Positions 60,488 to 64,000 of a stretch of DNA of 64,000 bases are shown here, one piece after another. Numbering within the stretch: the stretch's first letter is position 1; every line of letters begins with the position of its first letter. This DNA is from Flaccisagitta enflata (Eukaryota > Chaetognatha > Sagittoidea > Aphragmophora), in NCBI GenBank assembly GCA_965153355.1, contig OZ231127.1, positions 72,292,001 through 72,356,000 on the forward strand. Direction: 5' to 3'. The position numbers and the translations under genes are program-made. Below the pieces are notes generated by a model. The model was given only the letters and a program-made list of their open reading frames with translations, was not told the origin of the DNA and did not search any database.

Positions 60488-60747
60488 TGCAAAGCCGCGA
60501 ACGAGCAATGTCGATGGCGGGCTTGAAAAAGATCGCACTCAAAGTCAGGAACAAGATCACCCCAACTTAGCATTAGTCACTCTACGGAAGCATGCCAAGG
60601 CGAATGCAGGCTGTGGTTGATGCTCATGGAGGGCACACGAAGTATTAAGCGTATTTCTAATGTATTTGTTGTACCTCCTTGTTAATAAAATGGGATTATC
60701 TTAATTCGCCGACAAACCTGTTTCCTAGGTAGTACATAAGATTCAAG
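60488..60747. other. No gene seen
   Basis: Short unique segment without recognised features. Confidence 0.4.
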
Positions 60748-60912
60748 TACAGTTGAACCCTGCAATAACCACTGTTAAAGGACCAACAAATTTTATCTGC
60801 TAAAGGTGGATTATCATCGTTGCCAATATAAAAAAAGTAAATGACTTTTAGGGACCAAAACTTAAAGGAAGATTTCCATCAATCTTGGCTCCACTATAGC
60901 GGTGTGTGACTG
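60748..60912. mobile_element. CAGTTGAACCCTGC MITE
   Basis: TACAGTTGAACCCTGCAATA at the left, ATCTGCTAAAGGTGGATTAT and GGAAGATTTCCATCAATCTT inside, and a degraded right end ATAGCGGTGTGTGACTGA. Confidence 0.75.
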
Positions 60913-61239
60913 AAATTCCATTTTCCTTTGGCTTCATAATAATGGATTTTCAAATCGGTCCAAGTAGACAAAAACTCTCTTAATTGAAAGAATGGAAGAA
61001 ATCCCGGGCAGGCTTATTTAAGTATGCAGGCAAGAAAGCGAGGAACCGAGAAAGCTGGATACATCGACAACTGAAAGAGGGAAAGAAATTGAGTAACCGT
61101 TCAAGTGTAAAATCTAGAGCCGGAGAGGAAAAAAAGAGGATAGAGTGCAAAAGAACAGGAAAAGAAAGAAAGAGGAAAACAGAGCGGGTAGGAAAAGAAA
61201 AGTGAAAGAATGTAAGGAAGAAAGGAAGAAAGAAAAGTG

Positions 61240-61356
61240 CGACTGACTGAGCGACCGTACAACCAACCAATGGACCAATTAACCAACCGACCGCCGCGAC
61301 TGACCTACCAACCAACTGACCGACTGGGTTATAAAGTCGTGTGCTCGCGTCTAAAA
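61240..61356 (+). mobile_element. Hairpin-family 3' part (H17)
   Basis: A core of ACCAACC/GACCGACC words (61245-61322), then TGGGTTATAAAGTCGTGTGC and TCGCGTCTAAAAAG. The 5' end is not recognisable. Confidence 0.6.
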
Positions 61357-61634
61357 AGAAATAAATAAATAAAGAAAGAAAGAACGAAAGAAAGAAAGAA
61401 AGAAAGAAATAAAGAAAGAAAGAGAGAAAGAGAGAAAGACCGAAAGACAGAAAGACAGAAAGAAAGAAAAAAAAAATAGGAAAAAAAGTAGGAAAACTTG
61501 ATTTGCATGACGAGGTTAGTAGGGAAACGAGACACGACCAAGAGGAAGGACGGAACAGAGGAAAAGAAAAAAAAAAAAGAAAAAAAGAAAAAAAAAAAGT
61601 TGAAAAAAACGAGGGAAAAGAAAAGAAAGGAAAA

Positions 61635-61718
<84 letters not shown>

Positions 61719-61720
61719 CA
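61357..61720. repeat. (AAAG)n and (GA)n microsatellites
   Basis: AAAGAAAG at about 61370-61470, A-rich sequence to 61637, and GA at 61638-61714. Confidence 0.95.
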
Positions 61721-62256
61721 TCTTTGCGAAAAATACATTGTCACGCGGAGGAAAATAAGTGTGAGAGAGGGAGGGAGGCTGGGAGAGGTTGAGAAGGAAG
61801 TGAGGGTAGTGGTGGAGGAATGGGGGGAGTCTGGTTAGCGCTTCAGATGTTCAGGTCACGAAGCTGAAGCGGAGTGGAAAAAATAAAAGGAAAGAAGTAT
61901 GATGAAAGTAAAAGACAGTAAAAAGAACAAGAATAGATAGGAAAAAGTAAAAGAAAAAAAGAGACAAGGATCTGAGAAAATACAAAGAGGAAGGAAAGAA
62001 TAAGAGGAAATGGCAATTAGATAGAGACTTAGTGATCTAGAAATGACTGAGGCCACAGATGAGAGAGAGAGAGAGTGTCTTGCGGAGTTGAATCAAGGGG
62101 ACATTGAGTAATGCTCATACAGAGAATGAAACACACTCACTTTCTCGTCTTGAGAAATAAAGGAAAGATATGATGGAAGAATGGGTCCGATTAGAAGATG
62201 GAATCAAAGCCAAGAAGAAGAGCATGGATGGGGTGCACTTGAAACTGGGTTGCCAA

Positions 62257-62317
<61 letters not shown>

Positions 62318-63502
62318 AGAAAGCAAAGAAAGAAAGAAAGAAAGTGAAGAAAACAAAGAAACAAAGAAGAAGAAAGCAAAAGAAGGAAGAAGGACAGAAA
62401 GAAGAAAAGAAAAGAAAAGAAAAAAGAAAAGAAGAAAAGAAGAAGAAAAGAAGAAGAAAGAAAGAAAGAATGAACGAAAGAACGAAAGAAAAAGAGAAAG
62501 ACTAATAAAGAAAGAAAGAATGGAAGGGAGAAAGGGAGAATGAAAGAAAGTAAAAAAGAGAGAAAGAGAGTCAAGGGGTAGATATACGTATCAGTAAAGA
62601 GAAGAAACACAAGAGTCGCTTAAGAGCCACAAACGGAAGTGGGAGCAAGAGACAGAAAAGTGAGAGACAGAAAAGTCAGAGACGGGGCTACATGACAGTC
62701 ATGTCAAAGTCAGAGCAGGGGGATAGAAAATATCGGAGAAGAAGCTTGAGGACGGACAAAACTGAAGGACAGACATGTCAGAGGCACGGTTGGTAACACT
62801 GCTGCGAGGTAGAAATGTTCAATGGCCAAGCAGAATAACGGAACAAGTCGGGTACAGAAATGTAAGACAAAAATGTCAGGGACAGAACTGTAAGACATAA
62901 ATAAGTCAGGGACAGAACTGTTAGACAAAAAAAGTCAGAAACAGAGCTGAAGGATAGAGAGAGCATACTTCGGAAGAGAAAGCAAACAATCACAAATCGC
63001 ATTTAGGGATTCAGTTGACGGGGGGGTTTGGGGGGGTAAGAATGAGGGGATGGAGCTAAGGGGAGTTGCTTAAAGATATCTGGCAAGAAGGGCGGGTTGA
63101 TTGGGGAGAAATATGTAGTTGGAGAAAGCAAATATGATTAAATGGCTGAGATTTGTGGTAAAGCGCGTTTCTGTGACTCATCTTTGGCCGGCGTGGCAAA
63201 GCACTACCATGAGGAGGCGGGAGGAGAGAGGAGGAGGAGGAGGCGGAGTTGAACAGTTGAGCACCATGAGGGAAGTACGTGCGGAACAGGGACAACTAGG
63301 AATTAAAGAAAAGATGAGAGAGAGAGAGAGAGAGAGAGAGGAACGGACAAGAAGACAGCCAGAAAGAAACACAGTAACAGGCAAACATCAAAGTCGCAAA
63401 CATATCCGACATACCAAAAAATAGTTACAGAGACAGAGTAAGTAAAAATAGTGACAGAGACAGAGAAAGTAACAGAAACAGAAATAGAGACAGAGACATA
63501 TA
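61721..63502. other. Purine-rich noncoding region
   Basis: (GA)n at about 62262-62313 runs into AAAG/AAGA repeats to 62530. At 62655-62940 a degenerate repeat GTCAGGGACAGAACTGTAAG with ACAAAAATGTCA is present. A GA tract lies at 63315-63340 and ACAGAGACAGAG at 63425-63500. No gene was seen. Confidence 0.7.
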
Positions 63503-63914
63503 TACTACGCGAATCAATAAAAAAGCCGCACTTTTAAATGACAATTTATCATATTAAATTGAAATATTTATACAAAATCTTAGACCGACACGAAGATCTC
63601 AAAAAGAGATCTTTAGTTGGCTTTAATCTAGTATTAGACTTACGTTCGTTTAAAATAGCATAAAAAAGAGTGAAAACATTGCCATTTTCAGTTTTGCAAT
63701 CCTATTGAAAAATGAGCATTTCTGCAAAAGAGAGGTTCACTTTAGCAAGCTCTATCTTCTAAACGGTTTGAGATACAGACCTGGGGTTGGTCTAGAATGA
63801 AAGCAAATTCAAAAATCTTCAAAATCAGTTGAATAAAAAAACTTTGAATTAATTTTTTGTGTCTCTTCTACTCAGCTACAAAAGGGTGCGGCTTTTTTTT
63901 TGATTCGCGTAGTA
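63503..63914. mobile_element. 412-bp TACTACGCGAATC MITE, complete copy
   Basis: The left end TACTACGCGAATCAATAAAA then AAGCCGCAC and its inverse at the right form a 29-bp TIR with one difference. TA is duplicated outside. The interior shares TTTGAGATACAGACCTGGGG with the truncated copies at 20333-20656 and 43195-43553. Confidence 0.93.
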
Positions 63915-64000
63915 TAGAGAAGAATGACAACATGTATCATTCTCACAATGAAAAAAAGAAACTCATGAGAGGGGAGTTTTGATCGTGCCCAACTTCATTC

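Overview
This is a window of animal (metazoan) nuclear DNA, most likely from an invertebrate. It has spliced exons of two conserved animal genes with consensus GT...AG borders, a DEG/ENaC-type channel, very dense microsatellites, and a large collection of small non-autonomous transposons. There are no bacterial-style operons. I cannot place the phylum.

Coding content is sparse. (1) 4129-6327 (+) is an intronless 732-codon protein with a right-handed beta-helix-like N-terminal half. Its C-terminal MYND zinc finger has its first ligand pair separated from the other six ligands by a 263-residue low-complexity insert. (2) 30729-30923 and 38775-38876 (+) together encode exactly one fibronectin III domain, symmetric phase 1-1, resembling an FN3 domain of LAR-type receptor tyrosine phosphatases. 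(3) 41627-41702 and 45119-45212 (+) encode most of RRM2 of a TIA-1/TIAR-type RNA-binding protein. (4) 57052-58284 (+) is a compact DEG/ENaC-family channel. (5) 25485-26479 (-) is a frameshifted LINE ORF1-like pseudogene. The rest of the FN3 and TIA-1 genes was not found here.

The remainder is mostly repeats. Three related families (more than 20 copies) share an ACAAGGCC-like 5' end, subterminal inverted repeats, in many copies a GGAC/CGAC-rich minisatellite core, and a 3' hairpin followed by CTAAAA. This layout resembles Helentron-associated (HINE/DINE-like) elements. At least ten kinds of TIR elements with TA target sites (mariner-like MITEs) and one hAT-like MITE with an 8-bp target duplication are present. 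A segment of about 2.5 kb occurs twice (10.2-12.9 kb and 49.1-51.6 kb), and each copy carries a different private MITE insertion. A 115-117-bp tandem array follows the channel gene and has been split by two different MITE families at the same TA of two different units.

The most interesting structural links are between repeats and splicing. All three acceptors preceded by long (CT)n tracts sit 14-24 nt after the tract, as if the microsatellite were the polypyrimidine tract. The fourth acceptor is the last of four tandem copies of itself.
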